From the NCBI RefSeq assembly GCF_024495425.1, contig NZ_JANHJR010000001.1, forward strand, positions 682,001-746,000: DNA of 64,000 nt, given 5' to 3'. Within the stretch, counting starts at the first letter, position 1. Each line of letters begins with the position of its first letter. This document shows positions 16,512 through 25,029 of this stretch, piece by piece. Under the pieces are notes generated by a model, which saw only the letters and a list, made by a program, of their open reading frames with translations, ran no database searches and was not told the DNA's origin. The stretch is from Haloarchaeobius litoreus. Lineage in GTDB: Archaea; Halobacteriota; Halobacteria; Halobacteriales; Natrialbaceae. The position numbers were made by a program, and so were the translations under genes.

Positions 16512-17690
16512 ATGGCCGAGGAGCCCGACACCGACGAGTTCCCCGACGACGTGGTCGAACTCGCGGCTCACCTCGTCCGCATCGCGTCGGAGAACCCGCC
16601 GGGGAACGAGAAGCCGTGCGCCGAGTACATCGTCGAGTGGTTCACCCAACACGGCGTCGACGCCGAACTGGTGCCGACGCCCGGCACGGACCGCCCCAAC
16701 GCGGTGGCGACCGTCGGCTCCGGCGGCCCGACACTCGTGCTGAACGGCCACACCGACGTCGTCCCGGCCGACGACCCCGACGAGTGGGCACACGACCCCT
16801 TCGGCGGTGAAGTCGCCGACGGCCGGCTCTGGGGACGGGGCAGCGCCGACATGAAGACCGGCCTCGCGCTGGCGATGGTCGCCGCCCGGAACCGCGAGCA
16901 CGCCGACCGGGACCGACCCGGCACACTCGTCGTCCACGCCGCCGCCGGCGAGGAGACGGGCCTGCCCGGGACCCGGACCCTCATCGACGAGGGCTACGGC
17001 GGCGACTTCGCCGTCGTCCTCGAACCGACCGAGTTCCGCGTCGCCACGAGCGCGAAGGGCGTCGTCACCTACCGTATCGGCGTCCACGGCGAGTCGACCC
17101 ACGCGAGCAACCCCGACGAGGGGACGAACGCCATCGACGCGGCACGTGCCGTCATGGACCGCATCGACGAGTACGATGCGCGACTCCGCGAGCGGTCCGA
17201 CCCGCTCGTCGGCAGGGCGTACGCGAACGTCACCGCCTTCGAGGCCGGCACCGGTTCGAACATGGCCGTCGTCCCCGCCCGCGCCGAGTTCCTGCTCGAC
17301 CGGCGCATCCTCCCAGAGGAGTCCATCGAGGACGTGGACCGCGAGGTCGACGACCTGCTCGCCGCCGCCGAGCGCGAGGACGGCGTCGTGACCGACCGCG
17401 AAACGGTCCAGCACTACGCCTCCGCCGGCATCGAACCGGACCACCCGCTCGCCGAACTGGTTCGCGAGCGGACCGGCGACCTCGCGCCCGCCGAGCCGTG
17501 GGGCATGGCGGCGGCGACCGACGCCCGGGAGTTCGTCGCCGATGGGGTCCCGGCCGTCGTCTGGGGGCCGGGGTCGCTCTCGGAGGCCCACACCGTCGAC
17601 GAGTCCATCCCGGTCGCCGACGCGGAGCGTGCGCTTTCGCTGCTGGAGGGAATCGTCGACGACGTGCTCTCGGGAACACTCGACGGATAG
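16512..17690 (+). CDS. M20-family deacylase/peptidase (ArgE/DapE type)
   Basis: A 392-residue metallohydrolase. Metal ligands appear in LVLNGHTDVVPA (His, Asp), RGSADMKTG (Asp), AAGEETGLPGT (catalytic and bridging Glu pair) and the C-terminal block with AHTVDE (His). The dimerisation domain sits in the middle (VVTYRIGVHGESTHAS). Such enzymes remove acyl groups from N-acyl amino acids (N-acetylornithine, N-succinyl-diaminopimelate) or split dipeptides. It is probably co-transcribed with the trans-sulfuration gene, so a sulfur amino acid derivative is a possible substrate, but that is inference. Confidence 0.88.
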   Translation: MAEEPDTDEFPDDVVELAAHLVRIASENPPGNEKPCAEYIVEWFTQHGVDAELVPTPGTDRPNAVATVGSGGPTLVLNGHTDVVPADDPDEWAHDPFGGEVADGRLWGRGSADMKTGLALAMVAARNREHADRDRPGTLVVHAAAGEETGLPGTRTLIDEGYGGDFAVVLEPTEFRVATSAKGVVTYRIGVHGESTHASNPDEGTNAIDAARAVMDRIDEYDARLRERSDPLVGRAYANVTAFEAGTGSNMAVVPARAEFLLDRRILPEESIEDVDREVDDLLAAAEREDGVVTDRETVQHYASAGIEPDHPLAELVRERTGDLAPAEPWGMAAATDAREFVADGVPAVVWGPGSLSEAHTVDESIPVADAERALSLLEGIVDDVLSGTLDG

Positions 17691-17706
17691 GCACGAGAGC
17701 CGACGA

Positions 17707-17716
17707 GAAATCGTTT
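17707..17716 (+). terminator. T5 tract after M20 deacylase gene
   Basis: The plus strand reads TCGTTTTTCA about 17-26 bp after the deacylase stop, a simple archaeal stop signal at the junction with the convergent DUF357 gene. Confidence 0.5.
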
Positions 17717-17717
17717 T

Positions 17718-18002
17718 TCAGATGGTGAACAGGTGCCCCTCGCGCGGTACGTCGAACAGACCGACCCGCGCACCCGCGTCCAGCCACGCGTGTCCATAGG
17801 AGAACGCCGCCAGCGCGTTCACGAGATCGTCCTCCTCGCGGAAGTGCTCGCCGTCGTCGAGGTACGACGCCGCCATCTCCAGGCAGTCGAGCGCGGCCTC
17901 GCCCATCGGCGTGTCCTCGGGTGGAGCGACCGTCACCTCGTCGAGTGCCTCGGCGAGCAGGTCGTGGTAGCGGTCGGTCTTCTCCTGGAGGTCCGCCGCC
18001 AT
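17718..18002 (-). CDS. DUF357-family protein
   Basis: A 94-residue helical protein that matches DUF357: it has LQEKTDRYHDLLAEALDEV at the start, ALDCLEMAASYLDDGEHF in the middle, and the characteristic DLVNALAAFSYGHAWLDAGARVG segment. The family is archaeal, all-helical and of unknown function. It lies one base after the stop of the HxlR regulator gene and is surely co-transcribed with it. Confidence 0.85.
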   Translation of the reverse strand: MAADLQEKTDRYHDLLAEALDEVTVAPPEDTPMGEAALDCLEMAASYLDDGEHFREEDDLVNALAAFSYGHAWLDAGARVGLFDVPREGHLFTI

Positions 18003-18003
18003 C

Positions 18004-18351
18004 TCAGAGCCAGTCGGTCGCCCAGGACTCTATCTCGTCGAAGACGGGACAGAGCGACTCGCCCTTGTCGGTGAGGCTGTAGTAGGATGCGATGGGTGCG
18101 TCGGCCTCGACGCGCCGCTCGACGAAGCCCAGTTCGGCGAGGTCGTCGAGCACTCGCGAGAGGGTGCGCGAGCTCGCGCCGGTGGAGCGCTTGAGCTCGT
18201 TGAACCGCTTCTCGCCGTCGGCGAGGTCGTGGAGGACGACGAGCCGCCACTGGGAGCCGATCTGTTCGAGGGACCTGACGACGGGGCACGCGCCCTCGTT
18301 CTTCTCGGCGGCGGCGTTCCTGTCGGCGGATTCGAGTGCTTCCGATGACAT
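18004..18351 (-). CDS. HxlR-family winged-helix regulator
   Basis: A 115-residue MarR-like regulator. Family marks are the N-terminal conserved Cys in GACPVVRSLEQIGSQWRLVVLHDL, the recognition helix RFNELKRSTGASSRTLSRVLDDLAELGFV, and the wing VEADAPIASYYSLTDKG. In relatives such as YodB and HypR that Cys senses electrophiles or disulfide stress; whether it does so here is inference. It is divergent from a DoxX gene, its most likely target. A TATATATA box at 18386-18393 fits its promoter. Confidence 0.87.
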   Translation of the reverse strand: MSSEALESADRNAAAEKNEGACPVVRSLEQIGSQWRLVVLHDLADGEKRFNELKRSTGASSRTLSRVLDDLAELGFVERRVEADAPIASYYSLTDKGESLCPVFDEIESWATDWL

Positions 18352-18385
18352 CGATGTTATCTGGTTGTACACTTGTCCGCTGAAG

Positions 18386-18449
18386 TATATATAGGTTCGG
18401 AATCGAACCAGGTAACGTAATGAAACCAGACTACGAATCACGACTCGTA
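18386..18449. promoter_or_regulatory. HxlR/DoxX divergent control region
   Basis: TATATATA at 18386-18393 lies 35-42 bp upstream of the HxlR start. An inverted repeat, TACGA-N8-TCGTA (18432-18449), stands near the start of the rightward transcript and could be a regulator site. Confidence 0.4.
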
Positions 18450-18491
18450 TCGACTCGGAACTTCCAGAACCGCACGGAGGAGTCCCGGTGA
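18420..18491 (+). CDS. 23-residue upstream ORF coupled to doxX
   Basis: ATG at 18420 opens a short frame (MKPDYESRLVSTRNFQNRTE, then three residues) whose TGA overlaps the GTG start of the DoxX gene (GTGA). The Shine-Dalgarno GGAGGAG for doxX lies inside it. It may be a leader peptide or coupler, or it may be untranslated. Confidence 0.35.
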   Translation: MKPDYESRLVSTRNFQNRTEESR

Positions 18492-18940
18492 CGCTCGAGA
18501 TAGCCGGCACCGCGGCTGTCGTCTTCCTCGTCGCGCGGGTGCTCGTCGGGGGTGTCGTCGCGTTCATGGGCCTCAACCACTTCATGAACGCCGAGGACAT
18601 GGCTGGCTACGCAGGGATGAAGGGCGTCCCCGCGCCGGGGCTGATGGTCCCGTTCACCGGCGGGATGCTCCTGTTCGGTGGGCTCTCCATCGCACTGGGG
18701 TTCTACCCGGCCATCGGCGCGGGAGCCATCGCCGTCTTCCTCGTCGTGACGACGCCGCTGATGCACGACTTCTGGGCGATGGACGACCCCGAACAGCAGC
18801 AGAACGAGATGACGGCGTTCCTGAAGAACGTCGTCATGCTGGGCGCGGCGCTCGCCTTCCTCGTGCTCGCCGGCACCCCGTGGGAGTACAGCGTCGCGAC
18901 CGGCGAGATCGCGGCGGCAGCCGTCGCACCGCTGTTCTGA
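18488..18940 (+). CDS. DoxX-family membrane protein
   Basis: A 150-residue protein with four hydrophobic segments (about residues 8-30, 48-67, 72-92 and 113-132). The family pattern LVARVLVGGVVAFMGLNHFMN and the later PLMHDFWAMDDP are visible. DoxX relatives take part in membrane redox or detoxification reactions, often under HxlR/MarR control. It starts with GTG preceded by a strong GGAGGAG. The divergent HxlR gene is the likely regulator. Confidence 0.84.
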   Translation: MTLEIAGTAAVVFLVARVLVGGVVAFMGLNHFMNAEDMAGYAGMKGVPAPGLMVPFTGGMLLFGGLSIALGFYPAIGAGAIAVFLVVTTPLMHDFWAMDDPEQQQNEMTAFLKNVVMLGAALAFLVLAGTPWEYSVATGEIAAAAVAPLF

Positions 18941-18975
18941 GCGACGACTGACGAACTGCTTCGGCGATCTTCGCG

Positions 18976-19413
18976 TCAGAGCCGCCGCTCGTCGGCGAGC
19001 AGCAGCGCTTCGATCTTCGAGAGCGCGCGCTGGCACACCGGGACGTAGCCCGCCGCGAGCGGTGGAATCTCGAAGACGACACGACAGCGGTCCTCGCCGA
19101 CCTCCTCGACGCGGTGACCGGTCGCCGGAATCCTCGCCACGTCCCACGTCCAGCGACCGTTTCCGCAGGACGTTATCTCGTAGGGGACCCACACGGCTCC
19201 GAGGACGTTCACGCGACCGTGCATCCCCGCCGAGATGAACCGGGTGGGACCGTCGACGTCCGAGACGGTCGGACCCCACTCGGGCCACCGCCAGGTGTCG
19301 GTCAGCAGCTCCCACGCGCGACGGGGGTCGACGGCGACCTCGCGGGCGACCTCGATGCGCCGCCCGTCGGGCGTCGAGCCGAGCCGGACAGTCGTTCCCG
19401 CTGGCACGGCCAT
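18976..19413 (-). CDS. SRPBCC-fold protein
   Basis: A 145-residue protein with the START-like pattern RIEVAREVAVDPRRAWELLTDTWRWPEWGPTVSDVDG, a central glycine loop and a closing helix (RALSKIEALLLADERRL). It probably binds a hydrophobic small molecule. Two adjacent ATG codons could serve as start (19416 or 19413). It lies alone between doxX and the ABC exporter genes. Confidence 0.75.
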   Translation of the reverse strand: MAVPAGTTVRLGSTPDGRRIEVAREVAVDPRRAWELLTDTWRWPEWGPTVSDVDGPTRFISAGMHGRVNVLGAVWVPYEITSCGNGRWTWDVARIPATGHRVEEVGEDRCRVVFEIPPLAAGYVPVCQRALSKIEALLLADERRL

Positions 19414-19572
19414 CACTGCGGTTCGCGCGCCGATAAGCGTACCGTCGACAGCGTTCCGTCAGCATTGCACCGGCAGTTGCGTCGGTCGCCCCGGCGGCCG
19501 TCTCGTGTCAACAGAAGCGATAGACGGGGCCGGTATCTTCAAATCTCACGGGTCCTTGGCAGGGGACAACGG

Positions 19573-20493
19573 ATGATAACGGTCGAGGACCTCCGCAAAG
19601 AGTACGACGGGTTCGTCGCGGTCGACGGCAGCACGTTCTCGGTGGGCCGTGGCGAGGTCTTCGGCGTGGTCGGCCCGAACGGGGCCGGCAAGACGACGAC
19701 GCTCAAGACGCTCGCGGGGCTCATCGAACCGACGAGCGGGACCGTCTCGGTCGCCGGACTGGCGGCCGACGACCCCGAGATGCGCCGCAATCTCGGCTTC
19801 CTCCCCGAGGAGTCGCCGCTGTACGAGGAGATGACGGCTCACTCCTACCTCGAGTTCTTCGCGGACCTCTACGACGTTCCCGACGACGTGGCCGACGAGC
19901 GCATCACCGAGGCGCTCGACCGACTCGATCTCGAACACAGAGAGCGCCGCATCGGCGACATGTCGAAGGGGATGAAGCGGAAGGTCGCCATCGCCCGGTC
20001 GCTCGTCAACGACCCCGACGTGCTCATCTACGACGAGCCGGCGTCGGGGCTGGACCCGCTCACGACGAACTACATCATCGAGTTCACCGAACAGCTCGCC
20101 GCACAGGGCAAGACCATCGTCTTCTCGGCGCACAACCTCTACCACGTCGAGAGCATCTGCGACCGCGTCATCGTGATGAACCACGGCGAGATCATCGCCC
20201 GCGGGACGCTGGAGGAGATCCGCCGCGAACACGGCTCGACCGAGTACCACGTCTACACCGACGTGGAACTGGACGCCTCGGAGCCGGCGGGCGACGACCG
20301 CCACGAGTCGGTCGTGGGTGACATGGACGCCGTCGAGGCGCTCCGCTCGCAGGCCGCCGCGCTCGGCGGGTCGGTCGTCGACATCCAGACCCGCGACCCG
20401 AGTCTGGAGGACATCTTCCTCGACATCGCCGGCGAGACGCCGGAGCAGGCGAGCGAGGGCGAACGCGACCGGACCGTGGAGGCGGAGACGTGA
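19573..20493 (+). CDS. ABC transporter ATP-binding protein (ABC-2 exporter)
   Basis: A 306-residue ATPase. Walker A is GPNGAGKTTT near residue 36, the signature is the variant MSKGMKRK (in place of LSGGQ) near 133, Walker B is VLIYDEPASGLDP near 153, and the H-loop is VFSAHNLYHVE. A C-terminal tail of about 90 residues is typical of NatA-like exporters. It powers export by the two ABC-2 permeases that follow. The stop overlaps the GTG of the next gene by 4 bp. Confidence 0.92.
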   Translation: MITVEDLRKEYDGFVAVDGSTFSVGRGEVFGVVGPNGAGKTTTLKTLAGLIEPTSGTVSVAGLAADDPEMRRNLGFLPEESPLYEEMTAHSYLEFFADLYDVPDDVADERITEALDRLDLEHRERRIGDMSKGMKRKVAIARSLVNDPDVLIYDEPASGLDPLTTNYIIEFTEQLAAQGKTIVFSAHNLYHVESICDRVIVMNHGEIIARGTLEEIRREHGSTEYHVYTDVELDASEPAGDDRHESVVGDMDAVEALRSQAAALGGSVVDIQTRDPSLEDIFLDIAGETPEQASEGERDRTVEAET

Positions 20494-22385
20494 CACGGGG
20501 CTCGCGCCTCACGCTCTCACGACTCCGTTCGCTCCCGACCCGACTCCGCGACAGCTGGCCGCCGCTGTCCCCGCGCAAGACCCTCCGTATCGCCCGCTGG
20601 GAGGTCGAGAAGAGCGCCGGCACCGTCGACCGGGGGACCGCTGCGGTCGCGATCCTGCTCCTCGTCGTCGGCGGGCTCGCGGCCCCGGTCGTCATCTCGC
20701 AGGGCCCGGGGCTCGACGACGGCATCTACCGTGTCGGCGTCGAACCCGGCGACCCGTACCACGATGTCGTCCAGGAGAGCTCCCAGTTCGCGGCCAGACC
20801 GGACCACGCCTCCGCCGCCGCGCTGAACAACGGGGAGATCGACCTCCTCGTGACCGAACGCGGGCCACCCATCCCGCGCTCGACGCGGAAGGGACAGGCG
20901 GCCTACGCCGAGTTCCGGTCCGCCGTCGTCGAGTACAACGACGAACAGATGCGCGGGGACGACAACCAGAGCGCCGCGTTCCCAGTGGTCGTGGACGTGA
21001 GCTACGAGTCACGCGGCGGCACGACGTTCGAGCCCGAGAGCGGCTCCGGCACCGGCAGCGGAACCACGGACAGCACTGACGGCGACGGCGGTACCGGCAC
21101 CAGCACGGGTGGGACCGACGACGGCGCTCCCGGCGGCGGAACGGACGACGGTACCGGGCCCAGCTCGGACGACGACGGCATCGCGGCCCCGAACCTCGGT
21201 GGCGGCGGCGGCTTCGGAGCGGGCACCAGCTCGGGCGACCCGAGCAGCATCAGTCCGCCGTTCCCGTTCAGCTCGCTCGTGCTCGCGTTCCTGTTCATCG
21301 TGCCGATGAACTTCGTCATCCAGGCGTACGGGAGCACCATCATCAACGAGCGCATCAACCGTCGTGGCGAACTCCTGCTCGTCGCACCCGTCTCCCGGCG
21401 GGACATCATCGCCGGGAAGACGCTCCCGTACTTCCTCGGACTGGTCGCGGTCACCGTCGGCATCGCGTGGGCCATCGGCGGCGGCGTGGCCTCGGTCGGC
21501 GCGGTCATCCCCATCGCGCTGCTCTTCCTCTCCGCGACGTTCGTCGGCGGGATGTTCGCCCGGTCGTTCAAGGAGCTCACGTTCGTCACCATCGCGGTGT
21601 CGGTGTTCCTCACCTCGTACGTGTTCGTGCCGGCCATCTTCACCGACGTGACGCCCATCGCGCTCATCTCGCCGCTGACCGTCGTCGTGATGGACCTGCA
21701 GGGGCAGTCGGTGGGGCTCGGCGAGTTCACGTTCGCCACCGTGCCGTTCCTGCTCACGTCGCTCGTGCTGTTCACCCTCGGCGCGGGCACCTACCGCGAG
21801 GAGGACATGTTCAGCCAGCGCGCGGTCCACCAGAAGGCGCTCGACGCCATCGCGACGCGGGTCCGGAGCGTCGCGTCGGTCTCCTTCGTGACGATGCTGC
21901 TGCTTCCCTTCGTCTTCCTCGCGGAGCTGCTCGCCATCGCGATGGTGTTCATCCTGCCCCGTTCGATCTCGATTCCCGCACTCTTTCTCACCGTCGCGGT
22001 CATCGAGGAGTTCGCCAAGAGCATCCACGTCTACGCGGGCTTCGAGTACGCGCGGTTCGACCGTTCGAAGTGGGCGGCGGTCGTCCTCGGAGTCGCGAGC
22101 GGTGTGGGGTTCTTCCTCGCGGAGAAGCTGACGCTGCTCGTCCAACTCGTCCAGCTCCAGACCCTCCCGGAGGGACAGAGCGTGTTCCCGGACGCGACGG
22201 TCGGGGATATCGACCCGCTGGTCGCCCTCGGGCTGCTGGCGATGCCGCTACTGTTGCACACGGTGACGGCGACCATCTCCGCGCTCGGGGCACAGCGCTC
22301 GAAGCGAGCGTACATCGGTGCGTTCTGCATCGCCGTCGCCGTCCACCTGCTGTACAACCTGGGGGTGAGCAGCCTTGTCGCGTGA
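20490..22385 (+). CDS. ABC-2 permease fused to a PrsW-like intramembrane protease domain
   Basis: A 631-residue membrane protein in two parts. The N-terminal part is NatB-like: a TM helix near residues 50-70, an external loop with a Gly/Ser/Thr/Asp-rich low-complexity stretch (about 175-255), then five to six TM helices with INERINRRGELLLVAPVSRRDIIAGK. From about residue 460 the C-terminal part carries the PrsW motifs: Glu506-Glu507-x-x-Lys510 (EEFAK), FFLAE with Glu545, His590 and His619-x3-Asn623. These are the expected catalytic residues of the PrsW/CPBP protease superfamily. It starts with GTG overlapping the ATPase stop. What it cuts or moves is unknown; export of a peptide processed in the same complex is one idea. 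Confidence 0.85.
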   Translation: MTRGSRLTLSRLRSLPTRLRDSWPPLSPRKTLRIARWEVEKSAGTVDRGTAAVAILLLVVGGLAAPVVISQGPGLDDGIYRVGVEPGDPYHDVVQESSQFAARPDHASAAALNNGEIDLLVTERGPPIPRSTRKGQAAYAEFRSAVVEYNDEQMRGDDNQSAAFPVVVDVSYESRGGTTFEPESGSGTGSGTTDSTDGDGGTGTSTGGTDDGAPGGGTDDGTGPSSDDDGIAAPNLGGGGGFGAGTSSGDPSSISPPFPFSSLVLAFLFIVPMNFVIQAYGSTIINERINRRGELLLVAPVSRRDIIAGKTLPYFLGLVAVTVGIAWAIGGGVASVGAVIPIALLFLSATFVGGMFARSFKELTFVTIAVSVFLTSYVFVPAIFTDVTPIALISPLTVVVMDLQGQSVGLGEFTFATVPFLLTSLVLFTLGAGTYREEDMFSQRAVHQKALDAIATRVRSVASVSFVTMLLLPFVFLAELLAIAMVFILPRSISIPALFLTVAVIEEFAKSIHVYAGFEYARFDRSKWAAVVLGVASGVGFFLAEKLTLLVQLVQLQTLPEGQSVFPDATVGDIDPLVALGLLAMPLLLHTVTATISALGAQRSKRAYIGAFCIAVAVHLLYNLGVSSLVA

Positions 22386-23502
22386 CGGCCCGCCGGTCCA
22401 CCATGGCCGCGACGACAGCGAGCCGACCGGCGGCCGGAGCCGACGCGCCGCGATGCGGGCCCGTCTCGCCATCGCGAAGCGCGAGATCGCGTCGCTCCGG
22501 TCCGAGAAGACCATCGTGCTCGCGCTGCTCATCCAGCTGTTCGTGGCGTCGTTCTCGTCGTTCCTCGTCGTCGGGCTCGTCTCGCTGTACGACCCGGGGA
22601 GTGTCGAGGGATACACGCTGCAGATGGCCGTCGGCGGCAACGCCTCCGACGAGGTCATCGAGGTCGTCGGGAACGACGACAGCATCGAGGTCGTCCAGTA
22701 CGAGTCCGCGGCCGAGGCTCGCGAGGGGTTCCAGAACCGGCGCGTCGACGCGATGTTGGTGGCGACCCACGCCGGCAACGGGACGGTGGCGGTCCAGGCC
22801 ACGGTTCCCGACGAGAACCTGCGGACGACGGTCATCATCGTCCAGGTGCGCGAGACGCTGCAGGCGATGGAGGAGAACCTGCGACAGGAGTACCGGACCA
22901 GCCTCGACCGGGAGGTGCTCGACGTCCCACCGAAGCAGGGTTCCAGTCCGTACTTCGGGTTCACCTACACCGTGCTGGTGCCGCTGCTGATGTTCCTGCC
23001 GGTGTTCATCTCGGGCTCCATCGCGGTGGACTCGCTGACCGAGGAGAGCCAGCGGGGGACCCTCGAACTGCTCCGGGTCGCGCCCGTCACGCTCGGCGAC
23101 ATCGTCGACGCGAAGCTGCTCGCGACGGCGACGCTCGCGCCGGTGCAGGCGGCGCTGTGGCTCGGCCTGCTCTGGTTCAACGGCACCGGCATCTCGAACC
23201 CGCTCGTGCTCGTCGGGCTGGTCGGCGCGCTGGCGGTGCTCGTCGTCTCCGTCGGCATCGGCATCGCGCTCGCGGCGGCGGACCGCCGGCAGGCGCAGTT
23301 CCTCTACTCGACGGGTGTCCTCGGGGCCATCACGGTCGCGGGCCTGCTGCCCGAACACCCGGCGAACACGGTCGCCCGGCTGGCCATCGGCAGCCCCGGC
23401 GAGTGGACCTGGGCGTTCGTCGTCGTCTACGCCTGTCTGGGGGTCCTCGCGTACCTCGGGACGCGCCTCGGCGTCCAGTTCATGGACCCGGAGGGGCTCT
23501 AG
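22375..23502 (+). CDS. ABC-2 type permease
   Basis: A membrane protein of about 375 residues with an N-terminal TM helix near residues 46-66, an external domain of about 130 residues, then five TM helices with SGSIAVDSLTEESQRGTLELLRVAPVTLGDIVDAK, the ABC-2 coupling region. It pairs with the fused permease upstream to make a heterodimer driven by the ATPase at 19573. I use a TTG start at 22375, which overlaps the previous gene by 11 bp; an ATG at 22453 would remove 26 residues and is possible. Confidence 0.87.
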   Translation: MSRDGPPVHHGRDDSEPTGGRSRRAAMRARLAIAKREIASLRSEKTIVLALLIQLFVASFSSFLVVGLVSLYDPGSVEGYTLQMAVGGNASDEVIEVVGNDDSIEVVQYESAAEAREGFQNRRVDAMLVATHAGNGTVAVQATVPDENLRTTVIIVQVRETLQAMEENLRQEYRTSLDREVLDVPPKQGSSPYFGFTYTVLVPLLMFLPVFISGSIAVDSLTEESQRGTLELLRVAPVTLGDIVDAKLLATATLAPVQAALWLGLLWFNGTGISNPLVLVGLVGALAVLVVSVGIGIALAAADRRQAQFLYSTGVLGAITVAGLLPEHPANTVARLAIGSPGEWTWAFVVVYACLGVLAYLGTRLGVQFMDPEGL

Positions 23503-23972
23503 ATGTTCCGGTAGAACCAGGGGAGGACTTTGAAGTAGAGCGCGACGACGAACCCCATGAACGCGACGGAGATGCCCAGCATCCCAAGCACCGGCAGTGC
23601 CTGTGAATCGCCCCGCCCCGACGTGTACCGGAACACCTCGTAGTCGAGGGTGCGCGTCGTCGTCCCGGTGTCGTCAGTGACGGCGACGGTCACCGTCACG
23701 TTGCCCGTCTGCTGGAACCGGTAGCTCGCCTGCTGGGTCGTCGCTGTCGAGCCGTCGGGGAACGTCCACTCCACAGAGACGGCACCGGTCGCGTTCGTCA
23801 CGGCCACCTCGAACGTCGACGTGGCGTTGTAGACGGCGCGGTCGGGCGCCTCGACGGTCACGTTCGGCCCGCTTGTGTCGGCCTCCTGGGTGGGTGTGGC
23901 TGCGACGGGGACGGCGGCGGTACACAGCACGAGACAGCACAGCGCGAGGAGGGTCTTCTGATACGCCGACAT
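23499..23972 (-). CDS. Secreted PKD-like domain protein with C-terminal membrane anchor
   Basis: A 157-residue protein. A Sec signal covers about residues 5-25, a single beta-sandwich (PKD/Ig-like: VEWTFPDGSTATTQQASYRFQQTGNVTVTVAVTDDTG) fills residues 35-115, and a TM helix lies near 128-150 with a short basic-aromatic tail. It is a surface protein tethered to the membrane. Its stop codon and the stop of the permease gene share the palindrome CTAG. Location beside the exporter may be chance. Function unknown. Confidence 0.8.
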   Translation of the reverse strand: MSAYQKTLLALCCLVLCTAAVPVAATPTQEADTSGPNVTVEAPDRAVYNATSTFEVAVTNATGAVSVEWTFPDGSTATTQQASYRFQQTGNVTVTVAVTDDTGTTTRTLDYEVFRYTSGRGDSQALPVLGMLGISVAFMGFVVALYFKVLPWFYRNI

Positions 23973-24045
23973 GTCCCGACGTGCTCCCAGCCCGAAAATA
24001 AGCGTTGCGCTCACGTTTTTGCCCCCTCGGTTCGTGGGACCGCCC

Positions 24046-25020
24046 ATGGAGTACACGACTCTCGGCGATACGGGACTGGAGGTCAGTCGCATCTGCCTCG
24101 GCTGCATGAGCTTCGGCGACCCCGACTGGCGCGGGTGGGTCCTCGACGAGGACGAGGGAAAGGAGCTGGTCGACCGCGCGCTCGACCTCGGCATCAACTT
24201 CTTCGACACCGCGAACATGTACTCGGTCGGCGAGTCCGAGCGCATCCTCGGGGAGGCACTCGACGGCCAGCGGGACGAGGCCGTCGTCGCCACGAAGGGC
24301 TACTTCCAGATGGACGAGGACGACCCGAACTCCGGCGGGCTCTCCCGGAAGGCCATCGAGCAGGAGCTGCAGAACAGCCTCGACCGGCTGGGGATGGACA
24401 CCGTCGACCTCTACCAGATCCACCGCTGGGACTACGACACACCCATCGAGACGACGCTCCGGGCGCTCGACGACGCGGTCCGGCGCGGCCAGGTCCGCTA
24501 CATCGGTGGGTCGTCGATGTGGGCCCACCAGTTCGCCGAGTCCCTGCACACGGCGGACAGGCTCGGCACGGAGCGGTTCGTCACCATGCAGGACCACTAC
24601 AACCTGCTCTACCGCGAGGAGGAGCGCGAGATGCTCCCCCTCTGTGCGAAGGAGAACGTCGGCGTCATCCCGTGGTCACCGCTGGCCAGGGGCTACCTCG
24701 CCCGGCCGCACGAGGAGTTCGACGCGACGGAACGGGGCGAGAGCGACCAGTTCGCCCGCGAGCATCCCTACTTCGAGGGTGGCGGGAAGGAGATCAACGA
24801 GCGCGTACAGGAGCTCGCCGCCGAACACGGCGTGACGATGGCCCAGATCGCCCTCGCGTGGCTGTTCTCGAAGGACGTCGTCGACGCGCCAATCGTCGGC
24901 ACGACCACCATCGAACACCTGGAGCAGGCCGTCGAGGCGCTCGACATCGACCTCAGCCACTCCGACGTCGCGTGGCTGGAGGAGCCGTACGAGCCGGTCC
25001 AGGTCTCCGGCCACGAGTGA
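24046..25020 (+). CDS. Aldo/keto reductase
   Basis: A 324-residue TIM-barrel oxidoreductase. The catalytic tetrad is visible: Asp in FFDTANMYSVGESE, Tyr four residues on, Lys in VVATKGYF and His in LYQIHRWD. The NADPH-binding C-terminal segment is PIVGTTTIEHLEQAVEALD. It reduces aldehydes or ketones with NADPH; it is close to the YajO/Tas-like group by the long insertion (YFQMDEDDPNSGGLSRKAIEQEL). The ATG at 24046 gives the standard MEYTTLGDTGLEVSRI start. Confidence 0.92.
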   Translation: MEYTTLGDTGLEVSRICLGCMSFGDPDWRGWVLDEDEGKELVDRALDLGINFFDTANMYSVGESERILGEALDGQRDEAVVATKGYFQMDEDDPNSGGLSRKAIEQELQNSLDRLGMDTVDLYQIHRWDYDTPIETTLRALDDAVRRGQVRYIGGSSMWAHQFAESLHTADRLGTERFVTMQDHYNLLYREEEREMLPLCAKENVGVIPWSPLARGYLARPHEEFDATERGESDQFAREHPYFEGGGKEINERVQELAAEHGVTMAQIALAWLFSKDVVDAPIVGTTTIEHLEQAVEALDIDLSHSDVAWLEEPYEPVQVSGHE

Positions 25021-25029
25021 CCGAGCGAG

